From Deinococcus rhizophilus (lineage in GTDB: Bacteria; Deinococcota; Deinococci; Deinococcales; Deinococcaceae), in the NCBI RefSeq assembly GCF_030271215.1, contig NZ_JASNGB010000047.1, positions 1 to 12,833 on the forward strand: a DNA stretch of 12,833 nucleotides, given 5' to 3'. The translations under genes were made by a program, and so were the position numbers. The notes under the pieces are model-generated. The model had not been told where the DNA came from. It made no database searches and saw nothing but the letters and a program-made list of their open reading frames with translations. This document shows, one piece after another, positions 1 through 10,731 of the stretch (its first letter is position 1; each line of letters opens with the position of its first letter).

Positions 1-780
1 CTGGCCCGCGAGCGCGACACGTTGGCGGCCGAACGTGCCCGGCTGGTGGGCGAGCGCGACGCGGCAGCCAGCGAACTCGCCAGCCTGCGGACGCAGCAGG
101 CCGAACTGCGAACCGCCAACGCGACGCTCGGGCGCGACCTCGCCAGCGCCCGTGACAGCCTCGACCGCCTGCAAGACGAGTTTTCCAGCACCCGCGACGA
201 ACTCAGCGCCAGCCGCAGCGCCGACCTCGCCTATCCCAAGAACGACCTCGTGTACGCGGGGGTGGTGCCGGGCGTGCGCAATCTCGACGCCTTTCTGCAG
301 AGCGCGGCGGTGGCGGCGGCGGGCCGGGGGGCCAGGGGCACGCCGCCCGCCCGCCTGAACGCGGCGGCCCGCGAGCGCCTCGAAATCAGCCTGCGCGGGC
401 TCAACGCCAGCGCCTTCGTGCAGTGCCGCGCGGCCAACAACACGGCGGTGGGTTTTCCGGTGGACCTCACCTGCGCGGCCCGGCCCAACAGCGTCCTGTA
501 CCGGGGCGGGCAGACCATCCGCCGGGCGACCGTGACCCTGGGGGACTCCCGCACCGTCCAGAACCAGATTCAGGACCTCGTGCAGGACACGGTCATTCAC
601 CTCACCACCCGGGGCGTGCCCGCCGAGTACATCACCGACGGTGGTCTCGGCGTCAACGAGTTCGTGGACCTGCTGACCCGGCTGAGCAGCCGCTCGGGCT
701 CCAGCGCCGCCGTCGCCATCGCCGCCCGCGAGGACGTGCGGCCCGGCGGACGGGTGGACCTGTACCCGGTGCTGCCGTAG
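1..780 (+). CDS. DUF3084-family coiled-coil protein, C-terminal part (5' end outside window)
   Basis: The reading frame is open from base 1 to the TAG at 778-780, so the gene starts upstream; a TTG at 22 is in frame but is probably only an internal Leu codon. The first ~75 visible residues are an Ala/Arg/Glu/Leu heptad-like coiled coil (repeats such as [10 protein letters not shown] and [16 protein letters not shown]). It leads into a globular domain starting near [14 protein letters not shown], which is the DUF3084 pattern known from cyanobacteria and Deinococcus. The family usually has an N-terminal membrane segment followed by the coiled coil; that end is not visible. Two cysteines lie in the globular part (FVQC and DLTC). 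The biochemical role is unknown; an envelope-anchored structural role is only inference from the architecture. The gene is convergent with the sugar ABC operon and is followed 34 nt later by a strong hairpin. Confidence 0.8.
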   Translation: MARERDTLAAERARLVGERDAAASELASLRTQQAELRTANATLGRDLASARDSLDRLQDEFSSTRDELSASRSADLAYPKNDLVYAGVVPGVRNLDAFLQSAAVAAAGRGARGTPPARLNAAARERLEISLRGLNASAFVQCRAANNTAVGFPVDLTCAARPNSVLYRGGQTIRRATVTLGDSRTVQNQIQDLVQDTVIHLTTRGVPAEYITDGGLGVNEFVDLLTRLSSRSGSSAAVAIAAREDVRPGGRVDLYPVLP

Positions 781-814
781 GGAAAGCGGTCAGGCTGCGG
801 CAGAGACAGCGAGA

Positions 815-838
815 AGGCCCCGGCATCGGCTGGGGCCT
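815..838 (+). terminator. Hairpin terminator after the DUF3084 gene, possibly bidirectional
   Basis: Ten base pairs (AGGCCCCGGC / GCTGGGGCCT, including one G-U) close an ATCG tetraloop. The + strand tail (CCCTCTGGTCGTTT) is only mildly T-rich. The same hairpin lies downstream of the minus-strand malG gene and is followed on that strand by TTCTCGCTGTCTC, so it could end both convergent transcripts. Confidence 0.6.
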
Positions 839-884
839 CCCTCTGGTCGTTTGGCTGGCCGCTCCTCCCCCGTACGGACCCCGA

Positions 885-929
885 TGGAATCGTCGACGCA
901 GTGATTTCATCCGAGCAGGGCGAGTGGGA
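885..929 (+). repeat. Degenerate stem-loop element, copy 1 (downstream of malG)
   Basis: Bases 885-909 can form a 9-bp stem (6 Watson-Crick and 3 G-U pairs: TGGAATCGT / GTGATTTCA) with a 7-nt loop. The stem is followed by TCCGAGCAGGGCGAG. The second copy (1944-1989, opposite strand) has the same 25-nt hairpin length, the same 9-bp stem and 7-nt loop, and a closely similar 3' flank. Positions 905-929 match minus-strand 1968-1944 at 20 of 25 bases. The stem sequences differ but pairing is kept, which supports a folded, dispersed intergenic element rather than chance. The full boundaries cannot be set from two copies. Confidence 0.5.
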
Positions 930-1004
930 GAGACACGGGTGCCGGGCGTGGAGTGGGCACACCGGTGCTGTGCCAGGGTGCTAACGAAACCGACGAACCC
1001 CGTA

Positions 1005-1856
<852 letters not shown>

Positions 1857-1893
1857 CGCCTCACCTCCGGGCAGTCGCCGTCCAATCCGTGAC

Positions 1894-1916
1894 CGAATCG
1901 GGGAAGCACCGATTCG
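1894..1916 (-). repeat. Perfect 8-bp stem-loop in the malF-malG spacer
   Basis: CGAATCGG (1894-1901) and CCGATTCG (1909-1916) are perfect inverted repeats around a 7-nt loop. The structure ends 26 nt upstream of the malG Shine-Dalgarno sequence. With the larger stem-loop at 1965-1989 it makes the spacer a two-hairpin region on the mRNA. No T-run follows on either strand, so it is not a standard terminator; mRNA stabilisation or processing is possible. Confidence 0.55.
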
Positions 1917-1943
1917 TCCACTCCTTTCCCGGCGACCGCCTTG

Positions 1944-1989
1944 TTCCTGCTTGCTCTGCTCGGATGGAACAGGGACAGAACCTGTTCCA
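1944..1989 (-). repeat. Stem-loop element, copy 2 (malF-malG spacer)
   Basis: TGGAACAGG (1965-1973) and CCTGTTCCA (1981-1989) form a perfect 9-bp stem around a 7-nt loop, beginning 12 nt after the malF stop on the transcript. On the minus strand the stem is followed by TCCGAGCAGAGCAAGCAGGA, matching the flank of copy 1 beyond malG (885-929, opposite strand). Stem length, loop length and 3' flank are conserved between the copies while the stem bases change together. Probably a small dispersed intergenic repeat of the kind known in Deinococcus genomes; that family assignment is inference. Confidence 0.55.
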
Positions 1990-2001
1990 CCGGAATGCAT
2001 C

Positions 2002-2955
<954 letters not shown>

Positions 2956-2993
2956 CGCAGGCACCTCGGGGGGAAGGCAGGAAGTGGGGAAGC

Positions 2994-3023
2994 AAAAAGG
3001 GTGCCCCGGCTGTGGGGGCACCC
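2994..3023 (-). terminator. Intrinsic terminator/attenuator between malE and malF
   Basis: On the minus strand a perfect 9-bp stem (GGGTGCCCC / GGGGCACCC, 2999-3007 with 3015-3023, 7-nt loop) is followed directly by TTTTT at 2994-2998. This is a textbook Rho-independent terminator placed after malE and before malF. Partial read-through would lower permease synthesis relative to binding protein. Two weaker GC hairpins precede it: 3034-3040 with 3051-3057, and 3021-3025 with 3029-3033, the latter overlapping the main stem and so mutually exclusive with it. Confidence 0.85.
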
Positions 3024-3068
3024 GGACTCCGGGAGGCGGCGCGTGCAGAGGCCGCCTGCGCGGGGTCT

Positions 3069-4358
3069 TTACCAGCCGCGGCCCTTGATGCGGTTGAGCT
3101 GGCCTTCGAGGGTCTTCATGGCCGGGCCAGGAGCGCTCTTTTTGGTCAGCACGCTGTACACGGCGGTGCTGAACGCGTCACTGACCTGGTTGTACTTGCT
3201 GCCCGTGACCGTCGCGGGGCGGGCCACCGCGTTGGTGAACACGTCGTACAGGCTGCCGAAGAAGGGCACGGCCTTGAGGACGTCCTTGTCCTTGTACAGC
3301 GAGGCGATGGTGGGGTTGTAGCTGGCCTGCACCGCGCGGCGCTTCTGCTCTTGCAGGCCCGTGAGGTAGCGTACGAGGTCAGCGGCTTCCTTGGGATTCT
3401 TGGAGTAGGCGTTCACGGCCAGCTGCCAGCCGCCCAGCGTTCCGGCAGGCTTGCCCCCGGGACCCGCGGGCAGCGCGGCCACGCCGATCTTGCCGCGAAT
3501 GGGCGAGGCCTCGTTCTCCTTGGTCTTGGGGTCGTCCTTTTGCTGCCCGGCGGCGTAGGCGTAGGGCCAGTTGCGCATAAAGGCCGCGTTGCCCGCCTGC
3601 CACACGTTGCGGGCCTCTTCCTCGCCGTAGGTGGTCACGGCCTGGGGCGACACGGTGCCCACCAGCCCCTGAATCGCCTGCAGCGCCTGCACCGTCTTGG
3701 CGTTGTTGACCGTCACCTTGCCGATGCCGTCCACGATGGTCCCGCCGCCAAAGGACGCGATCCATTCCAGTGCGTCGCAGGTCAGGCCCTCGTAGTTCTT
3801 GCCCTGGAACACGAAGCCCACGAAGCGCGAGTTGGCCTTGCGCTCGCCCGCCTGAATCTTCTGGGCCATCGTCGCCAGCTCGTTCCAGGTCTTGGGGGGT
3901 GCCTTGTAGCCGTACTTCTTCAGCAGGTCAGTGCGGTAGTACAGCACGCCCGCGTCCGTGAACCACGGCATGCCGACCAGTTTGCCGCCGATGGTGTTGT
4001 TCTGGACGATCGCCGGGAAGTGACGGCTGACCTCCGCCGCCGGGATGTACTTTTTCATGTCCAGCAGGTGCTGCCCGATGAGTCCCGGCCACACCACGTC
4101 GATCATGTACACGTCCACGTCGGCCGAGCGGGCGCCGAGCTGCTGCTGGTACAGCGCCAGACGCGAGTCGGTCTCCTTGGGAACCTGAATCAGCCGGACG
4201 GTGTTGCCTGTCCGCTTGGCCCAGGCGTCGGCGCCCTTCTTGCATTCGTCGTAGCCCTGGCCCACCGAGTCGCAGGCAAAGGTCAGGGTGGCGGCCGTGC
4301 CCTGGCTCACGGCGGCGCAGGCGAGGGTCAGGCTGAGGCTGGCAAGCGCTCGTTTCAT
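3069..4358 (-). CDS. malE: Sugar ABC transporter substrate-binding protein (trehalose/maltose-type)
   Basis: Extracytoplasmic solute-binding protein, 429 residues. Residues 1-22 form a Sec signal peptide (MKR, hydrophobic core, A-x-A-like cleavage near GTAA). The mature part carries the type-1 fold signatures [10 protein letters not shown] (83-92) and [25 protein letters not shown] split over 126-150. [19 protein letters not shown] at 188-206 resembles the trehalose/maltose-binding proteins of Thermococcus and Thermus. A Cys at 14 sits in TLAC, a poor lipobox, so a lipoprotein is possible but not favoured. The ATG at 4358 has GGAGGAG (4365-4371) 6 nt upstream and gives the signal peptide its proper N-terminus, unlike an in-frame start at 4397. 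It is first in the importer operon, behind a TTGACA promoter and a LacI-type operator. Substrate could be trehalose, maltose or sucrose. Confidence 0.9.
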   Translation of the reverse strand: MKRALASLSLTLACAAVSQGTAATLTFACDSVGQGYDECKKGADAWAKRTGNTVRLIQVPKETDSRLALYQQQLGARSADVDVYMIDVVWPGLIGQHLLDMKKYIPAAEVSRHFPAIVQNNTIGGKLVGMPWFTDAGVLYYRTDLLKKYGYKAPPKTWNELATMAQKIQAGERKANSRFVGFVFQGKNYEGLTCDALEWIASFGGGTIVDGIGKVTVNNAKTVQALQAIQGLVGTVSPQAVTTYGEEEARNVWQAGNAAFMRNWPYAYAAGQQKDDPKTKENEASPIRGKIGVAALPAGPGGKPAGTLGGWQLAVNAYSKNPKEAADLVRYLTGLQEQKRRAVQASYNPTIASLYKDKDVLKAVPFFGSLYDVFTNAVARPATVTGSKYNQVSDAFSTAVYSVLTKKSAPGPAMKTLEGQLNRIKGRGW

Positions 4359-4422
4359 GGGGTTCTCCTCCGCTGTCTGGAACCTGGCCCAGGGCAACCC
4401 ACTGGGCAGCCCACCCCCGTTG

Positions 4423-4436
4423 CGGAAGCGGTTCCA
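4423..4436. promoter_or_regulatory. LacI/GalR-family-type operator upstream of malE
   Basis: The + strand reads CGGAAGCGGTTCCA. The core GGAAGCGGTTCC (4424-4435) fits GnAAnCGnTTnC, the near-palindrome with a central CG that is characteristic of LacI-family operators. It lies just downstream of the malE -10, at about +15 to +26, where a bound repressor would block transcription. A sugar-responsive repressor is therefore likely, but no regulator gene is in the window. Confidence 0.6.
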
Positions 4437-4456
4437 AAACAGTCGTTGTCGGTACC

Positions 4457-4485
4457 TGGCTACTCTCCCCGGCTGGGGGTGTCAA
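4457..4485 (-). promoter_or_regulatory. malE operon promoter
   Basis: On the minus strand a consensus -35 TTGACA (4480-4485) is followed, after exactly 17 nt, by TAGCCA (4457-4462), a weak -10. The predicted start near 4450 would give a leader of about 90 nt containing the operator. A good -35 with a poor -10 suits a regulated promoter. Confidence 0.55.
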
Positions 4486-4506
4486 TCACGGGGCATCCCC
4501 CGGGGG

Positions 4507-4552
4507 CCAGGCCCGGAGTTCAGGAACCCGTCGGCCCCTGCTCCGGGCCTGG
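4507..4552. repeat. Large inverted repeat in the malE-rpoD intergenic region
   Basis: CCAGGCCCGGAG (4507-4518) is matched by CTCCGGGCCTGG (4541-4552), a perfect 12-bp inverted repeat. After a TT bulge, CAGG (4521-4524) pairs with CCTG (4537-4540), giving 16 bp in total around a 12-nt loop. A CCCCCGGGGG palindrome abuts it at 4497-4506. No T-run follows on either strand. It sits 21 nt upstream of the malE -35, between the two divergent promoters; a regulator site, insulator or dispersed repeat are all possible. Confidence 0.6.
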
Positions 4553-4645
4553 GCGGGAACTTCTGGCTGTGGGGGGCCGTACCTGTGATTCCCCTGCGTG
4601 TGGCCGCGCGACCGTGAGGCAGCTCCCGGGGGGCTGGGGGGTCTT

Positions 4646-4654
4646 TGCTAGACT
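4646..4654 (+). promoter_or_regulatory. Candidate extended -10 promoter for rpoD
   Basis: TGCTAGACT fits the extended -10 form TGnTAnnnT. No recognisable -35 lies 17 nt upstream (the bases there are C/G only). Transcription would start near 4661, giving an untranslated leader of about 160 nt. The same TGCTAG core occurs upstream of the small gene at 11987. Confidence 0.4.
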
Positions 4655-4819
4655 GACCCGTTCCAGACCCCGGCGCCCCCAGGGTCCCGGCCACAGGCGC
4701 CGAAGTTTCCCCCCCACCGTTTCTCTCCCGCACGCCAGGTTTCCGGCGGTGGCCCCTTGTTCCTTTACTGGCCCATTCCCGGCCCACCCCGCACCGGCCC
4801 CGGCGCCCCAGGAGTCCGC

Positions 4820-6460
<1,641 letters not shown>

Positions 6461-6477
6461 GCTTCCCAACGTCTCCG

Positions 6478-6504
6478 GCCCCCGTCCCCCGTGGCGGGGG
6501 CTTT
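6478..6504 (+). terminator. rpoD terminator
   Basis: Two alternative hairpins share the 3' arm: CCCCCG / CGGGGG (6486-6491 with 6495-6500, 3-nt loop) or GCCCCCG / CGGGGGC (6478-6484 with 6495-6501, 10-nt loop). TTT follows at 6502-6504. It lies 17 nt after the rpoD stop codon. Confidence 0.7.
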
Positions 6505-6514
6505 GGCGTTCAGG

Positions 6515-6528
6515 GCCGCATATGCGGC
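6515..6528. promoter_or_regulatory. 14-bp perfect palindrome upstream of the DUF4129 cluster
   Basis: GCCGCATATGCGGC is a perfect 14-bp palindrome in the 251-nt gap between rpoD and the next gene. Its centre is about 41.5 bp upstream of the start predicted from the extended -10 at 6548-6556. That position would suit a class II activator, and the -35 region is otherwise poor. No binding protein is identified. Confidence 0.45.
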
Positions 6529-6547
6529 AGTGGGCCGGGACGGGTGC

Positions 6548-6556
6548 TGTTACCCT
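6548..6556 (+). promoter_or_regulatory. Candidate extended -10 promoter for the DUF4129-MoxR-DUF58 cluster
   Basis: TGTTACCCT fits TGnTAnnnT. The -35 position (6528-6533, CAGTGG) is far from consensus and overlaps the end of the palindrome at 6515-6528. The predicted start near 6563 gives a leader of about 150 nt before the GTG at 6712. The rest of the gap shows no gene. Confidence 0.35.
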
Positions 6557-6711
6557 GGGGACAGACCTCGGCACAGCCTCACCCTGCGGGGAGACCGGAA
6601 CGTCCGCGTGACGGCCCGCGTACCCGGGAGCACACGGCACTGCAGCACTCCAGAGGCCGGACGCTCCCCCACCGCCCGCCCCCTTTTGCCCCACCCACCC
6701 GGAGGCCACCC

Positions 6712-8187
6712 GTGACGATGACCGCCGATCCCGCCCGCTCGCCTCCCCGCTCCTTCGACCGCTCGTGGTTGCTGCTCGCCGCGCCCCTCGTGGGCCTCAG
6801 CCTCTGGCCGCTGTGGCTGGTGGCGGCCAGCATGGCCGTTCTCGCGCTGACCCGTCCGGGGCGTCCGGCGGCGGGGGCACGCCTGCTGCTTCTGCTGCTG
6901 CTGGCCGGGCTGGGCAGCGTGCCGGGCCTGCTCGCCGCGTCCGACTTCTCGGAGTTGGTCGCCGCCGCGCGGACCGCGTTCCCGCTGCTGCTGGGGGTCG
7001 TCCTGCTGTCCGGGGGCCTGCGGGCGCTGGAAGGCGGGCGGCGGTTCCTGGGCACCGGGGAGCTGGGACTGCTCCTGCTGGGGGCCGCGCTGCTCGGCGG
7101 AGGCCCGGGACTCTCGCTGGGGCTGGGTGCAGGCCTGTTCGCGCTGCTGCTGGCCGTGCTGGGGGCACCGGGACCGGAAGACCGGGCGCTGCGGCCCCTG
7201 GGCGGGCAGGGCCCGGCGCTGCGCTGGCTGCTGGTTGCCGGGGCAGGCTCGGCCGCGCTGCTCACGGTGCTGAGCCTGCCGCTGCCCACCCCGCCCGCGT
7301 GGGAGACGGAGCGCGGCGAGCTGTCGCGGGTGCAGGCACGCATCGGCGGAGACTTCGAGTTCGAGCGGCAACTCGGCAGCAACGGAGAGAACCGCTACCC
7401 CCAGGGGCTGGGGTCGAACCAGACGCGGCGGTACGCCCCGGTCGACTCCCGCAACCTCGACAACGACAAGGTGATTCTGGGCGGCCTGCTGGTCATGCTG
7501 GCGGTCGTCTGGATCATGTGGCGAACTCGGAGCCCGCGCAGTCGGGGCCGCCGTCCCGCGTGGTGGGAACTTGCGGCGCTGGCAGGGCTGCTGCTCACGG
7601 GTGGCCTGCTGGTGCTGGGCTCCCTGACCGGGGACCCGGCGGCGCTCTCGCCCTCTGGCGGCTACGCCAAGCTGGGCGGGGATGGCCCGGCTGGCCTCCT
7701 GAGCGAGCAGGGAGGCGGCAGCATCCGCCCCTACCAGAAGCAGGAATGGCTGAACACCCTGAACACCGTGGCGTTCGCGCTGCTGCTTCTTGCGGCGGCG
7801 GCGCTGGTCTGGGTCGGCTGGCACCTGACCCGTCCGGCCCAGCCGGAGGCAGACGGCCCGGAGCCTTTGCCCACTCCTGCCCCGGAGGACACCACCGCCC
7901 TGCACCGGGTCCGGATGGCCTACCGCTCCGCCCTGGCCTCGCTGACGCAGGTGGGCCTGGGCCGCGCTCCGAACGAGACGCCCGGCGAACATGCCGCGCG
8001 GGTCGCGCTCACCCTGCCCGACCTGGCCGAACCGCTGCGGCAGCTTCTGGCCCTCTATGTCCCGGTCCGCTACGGCCTGCTGGCCTCCGAGGAAGGCGCG
8101 GCGCAGGCCGAGGCCGCCGCCCGCAGCGTGGCCCGGCTGGTCCGTCCCATTTCTGCTCCCGGCGCGGCGGTCCCTGCGCTAGGCTGA
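6712..8187 (+). CDS. Polytopic membrane protein with C-terminal DUF4129 domain (paralog 1)
   Basis: 491 residues, function unknown. The hydrophobic N-terminal half has about six segments (20-46, 57-75, 89-106, two within 118-150, and 171-191). A polar, probably extracytoplasmic loop follows (192-253), then helices at 254-270 and 284-305, a second loop (306-350) and a last helix at 353-372. From residue 397 comes a soluble DUF4129 domain (LHRVRMAYRSAL ... LGRAPNETPGEHAAR ... YVPVRYG), known as the C-terminal part of TgpA-type transglutaminase membrane proteins. No Cys-His-Asp transglutaminase core is present, and the loops are too short for one. GTG at 6712 is favoured because GGAGG (6701-6705) is 6 nt upstream; ATG at 6718 would be 12 nt away. 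It is followed after 10 nt by a clear paralog, then moxR and DUF58 genes. It may act as the membrane partner of the MoxR ATPase (inference). Confidence 0.85.
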   Translation: MTMTADPARSPPRSFDRSWLLLAAPLVGLSLWPLWLVAASMAVLALTRPGRPAAGARLLLLLLLAGLGSVPGLLAASDFSELVAAARTAFPLLLGVVLLSGGLRALEGGRRFLGTGELGLLLLGAALLGGGPGLSLGLGAGLFALLLAVLGAPGPEDRALRPLGGQGPALRWLLVAGAGSAALLTVLSLPLPTPPAWETERGELSRVQARIGGDFEFERQLGSNGENRYPQGLGSNQTRRYAPVDSRNLDNDKVILGGLLVMLAVVWIMWRTRSPRSRGRRPAWWELAALAGLLLTGGLLVLGSLTGDPAALSPSGGYAKLGGDGPAGLLSEQGGGSIRPYQKQEWLNTLNTVAFALLLLAAAALVWVGWHLTRPAQPEADGPEPLPTPAPEDTTALHRVRMAYRSALASLTQVGLGRAPNETPGEHAARVALTLPDLAEPLRQLLALYVPVRYGLLASEEGAAQAEAAARSVARLVRPISAPGAAVPALG

Positions 8188-8197
8188 GGCTCCCCGC

Positions 8198-9736
8198 ATG
8201 ACGACTCTTCCTGTTCCTCCTGCCCGGCGGCCCTGGCGCCCCGACCGCTCCTGGCTGCTGCTGGCCGCGCCTTTCGTGGCGGCCTCGTGGCTACCGTGGT
8301 GGGGCGTGCTCGCTTTCTTCCTCGTGCTGCTCCTGATCCGCTTCGATCAGGCCGCCGAGGTTGTGCGGGTGCCGCTGCTGCTGCTGGCAGCGGGGGTCAC
8401 TTTGATACCGCTGCTGGGCCGGGTAGCGAATCCCGACGAGAGCTTCGTGGCCGCGTTGCTGGCGTATGGGGCGCTGTTTCTCCCGGTGGTGGTGACCGCG
8501 CTGCTCATGCACTTTGCGCTGGGCATGTTGGAGGTTGGCCGCTCCGCAGGGATCGCCTGGCTCGCCCTATTGCTCCTGCCCGGCATCCTGGGCCTGGCCC
8601 CCAGTCCGGTGTTCGGCCTTCCGGCGGGACTGGGTCTGGGCTTGCTCGCGCTGCTGCTGTGTGCCCTGGGTTCCAAGGGGCGCGAGGAGCGGCCCGCCCG
8701 CCGCCTGACAGGTTCGGGCCGCGCCATATGGAATGCGGCGCTGGTAGGCGCAGTACTGGCCGGGGCGCTCACGCTGGGGACGCTGGCGCTGGGACCTGCC
8801 GGGGGGGGCGAACGTGGGGCCTCGTCCTCCACGCCCCCGGTTGAACAGTCCAGGGGCACCCCGGACCGCGACGCCCAGTCCCCGTCTGGTGAGGGAGCGC
8901 AGCCGACGAATGAGCCGCCGGGCGGAGCTGTGGTGACCCGGTGGTCGTCCAACGGGGCACAGTTCCCCGGAACCGATCTCGCCTTCCTGGGGGGGTCGCT
9001 GCTGCTGCTTGCCATGGTCTTTTTCTTCTGGCGGGTCAGTGCGGTCCGGGCCGGTCCTGTGACCACGCGGTTTCACTGGTGGGAGATTGCGGCGGTGGTC
9101 GGCATAGTCCTGATGGGGGTCATGATGCTGGTCTATGGCCTGTCTCCCATCGTGACGGCGGCCCTTGCCGGGACCGGGGAGGCGTCCGGGGGCGGGCCAG
9201 GAGCGATGGGCGAGACGATCGTGCTGGAAGAAACCCTTCCTCCGTGGTTCGCCCCCTTCGCCCACTGGGTCAACCGGATTCTGTTTGTCATCGTCCTGCT
9301 GTTCGCGGTCGCGGTCTTCATCTTCGCCTGGAAACTGCGCCGCTCCACCGACGACGACCTGCAAGTGGAATTGTCCGCCGACGAGGCCGCTGCTGCTGCC
9401 CAGCCCGAGGCCCTGCACCGCGTCCGGCTGGCCTACCGCTCGGCGCAATCGGCGCTGGGGGCGGCGGGGCTGGGGCGCGGCCCGTCCGAGACGCCCGCCG
9501 AGCACGCGGCGCGGGCCAGCCTGAACCTGCCCGACCTCGCCGCCCCGCTGGGCACGCTGGTCACCGCCTATGCCCCGGTGCGCTACGGGGGCCGCGTGAC
9601 CGAGGAAGACGCCGCTTCTGCCGAGGCCGCCGCCCGTGACATCACCGCCCTCAGCGCCGAGTACCGCCCGCTGAAGCTGCCCGACGCCCCCGCCGGTTCC
9701 GATTCCCACACAGCCCCCTCCCAGGAGACCCCATGA
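8198..9736 (+). CDS. Polytopic membrane protein with C-terminal DUF4129 domain (paralog 2)
   Basis: 512 residues, a tandem duplicate of the preceding gene. Both share DRSWLLLAAP near the N-terminus and a WWE-led helix (residue 294 here, 284 in paralog 1). The C-terminal DUF4129 domain from residue 406 is identical at about 39 of 59 positions (LHRVRLAYRS ... LGRGPSETPAEHAAR ... YAPVRYG). The first extracytoplasmic loop (about 200-258) has diverged into a Ser/Pro/Gly/Gln-rich low-complexity linker, and the transglutaminase core is absent here too. Membrane segments lie near 19-47, 58-75, 84-106, 118-157, 178-199, 261-280, 294-316 and 360-379. The ATG at 8198 has GAGG (8186-8189, overlapping the previous stop codon) 8 nt upstream, so translation is likely coupled. 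The stop overlaps the moxR start as ATGA. Function unknown; a role with MoxR and DUF58 is inferred from linkage. Confidence 0.85.
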   Translation: MTTLPVPPARRPWRPDRSWLLLAAPFVAASWLPWWGVLAFFLVLLLIRFDQAAEVVRVPLLLLAAGVTLIPLLGRVANPDESFVAALLAYGALFLPVVVTALLMHFALGMLEVGRSAGIAWLALLLLPGILGLAPSPVFGLPAGLGLGLLALLLCALGSKGREERPARRLTGSGRAIWNAALVGAVLAGALTLGTLALGPAGGGERGASSSTPPVEQSRGTPDRDAQSPSGEGAQPTNEPPGGAVVTRWSSNGAQFPGTDLAFLGGSLLLLAMVFFFWRVSAVRAGPVTTRFHWWEIAAVVGIVLMGVMMLVYGLSPIVTAALAGTGEASGGGPGAMGETIVLEETLPPWFAPFAHWVNRILFVIVLLFAVAVFIFAWKLRRSTDDDLQVELSADEAAAAAQPEALHRVRLAYRSAQSALGAAGLGRGPSETPAEHAARASLNLPDLAAPLGTLVTAYAPVRYGGRVTEEDAASAEAAARDITALSAEYRPLKLPDAPAGSDSHTAPSQETP

Positions 9737-10731
9737 CCCACGCTGACCTGCCGACCCCACCCGCCGACCTTGCCGCCGTGGAGCGCTTTGCCCGCGCCGT
9801 GGGGGACAACGTGGCCCGCGTCCTCGTGGGCAAGGAGGCGGTCACCCGCCTGACCCTCGCCGGGATTCTGACCGGAGGGCACATCCTGCTCGAAGACGCG
9901 CCCGGCACCGGCAAGACGATGCTGGCCCGCGCCATCGCCGCCAGTCTGGGGCTGACCTTCCGGCGCGTTCAGTTCACGCCCGACCTGCTGCCCAGCGACG
10001 TCACCGGGGTCAGCGTGTACCGCCCGGCAACCGGAACTTTCGAGTTTGTGCCCGGCCCGATCTTCACCGGGCTGCTGCTGGCCGACGAGATCAACCGCGC
10101 CACCCCCAAGACCCAGTCGGCGCTGCTGGAGGCGATGGGAGAGGGGCAGGTCACCGAGTCCGGCGTGACCCACCGCCTGCCGCAGCCTTTCGTGGTGATC
10201 GCCACCCAGAACCCGGTCGAGCACGAGGGCACCTACCGCCTGCCCGAAGCGCAGCTCGACCGCTTCCTGCTCAAGCTGTCGGTGGGCTACCCCTCCTTGG
10301 AGGAAGAGGTGCAGATGCTGGGCCGCCTGCAGGGAGCGCACCCCATCGACACGCTGGGGCCCGTCGCCGGGCCGGAGGACCTGCTCGCGGCGCGGGCGGC
10401 GGTGAAGGCCGTGCGCGTCTCGGACGAGCTGCGGCGTTACGCGGCGGCCCTGACGGCCCGGACCCGCAGCCACCCGCAGGTCACGCTGGGGGGCGGACCG
10501 CGTGCCAGCCTCGCCCTGCAAGGGGTGGCGCAGGCGCTCGCGGCGCTGGACGGCCGGGCCTTTGTGGTCCCCGACGACATCAAGGCGGCGGCCCCGGCGA
10601 TCCTGTCCCACCGCCTCAGCCTGCGGATCGAGGCGCGGCTGGCCGGAACGCCCCCCGAGAGCGTGGTCGCGGACGTCCTGCGGGCCGAGCCTGTCCCGGC
10701 TGACCCGGCCCAGGCGGCGGGGGCGCTCTGA
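9733..10731 (+). CDS. MoxR-family AAA+ ATPase
   Basis: 332 residues, the standard MoxR length. Walker A is DAPGTGKT (55-62), Walker B LLLADE (114-119), and the MoxR signature INRATPKTQSALLEAMGE follows. Sensor 1 is TQNP (Asn160), the arginine-finger segment is LPEAQLDRF (Arg177), and sensor 2 is GGPRAS (Arg257). All catalytic residues are intact. MoxR ATPases act as chaperone-like machines that mature or insert partner proteins, usually ones with VWA or DUF58 domains encoded next to them. Its start overlaps the stop of DUF4129 paralog 2 (ATGA), with AGGAG at 9723-9727, so the two are translationally coupled. A DUF58 gene follows. The substrate is not known; the adjacent DUF58 and DUF4129 products are the obvious candidates. 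Confidence 0.95.
   Translation: MTHADLPTPPADLAAVERFARAVGDNVARVLVGKEAVTRLTLAGILTGGHILLEDAPGTGKTMLARAIAASLGLTFRRVQFTPDLLPSDVTGVSVYRPATGTFEFVPGPIFTGLLLADEINRATPKTQSALLEAMGEGQVTESGVTHRLPQPFVVIATQNPVEHEGTYRLPEAQLDRFLLKLSVGYPSLEEEVQMLGRLQGAHPIDTLGPVAGPEDLLAARAAVKAVRVSDELRRYAAALTARTRSHPQVTLGGGPRASLALQGVAQALAALDGRAFVVPDDIKAAAPAILSHRLSLRIEARLAGTPPESVVADVLRAEPVPADPAQAAGAL

Noticed and set aside
4300..4330. Lipoprotein signal in the binding protein (Cys14)
   Set aside because: The residues before the Cys (TLA) do not fit a good lipobox and the hydrophobic core would be too short; an ordinary Sec signal peptide fits better.
4383..4393. CCTGG-C-CCAGG inverted repeat in the malE leader as a second operator
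   Set aside because: Short, without the central CG pattern, and of a kind expected by chance in this composition.
4757..4819. TTG at 4757 as an upstream rpoD start
   Set aside because: No ribosome-binding site near it, while the ATG at 4820 has AGGAG at 5 nt.
7192..7475. Extracytoplasmic loop of DUF4129 paralog 1 (residues about 161-255) as a transglutaminase core
   Set aside because: Too short and without the Cys, His, Asp catalytic motifs; no Cys is visible in the loop.
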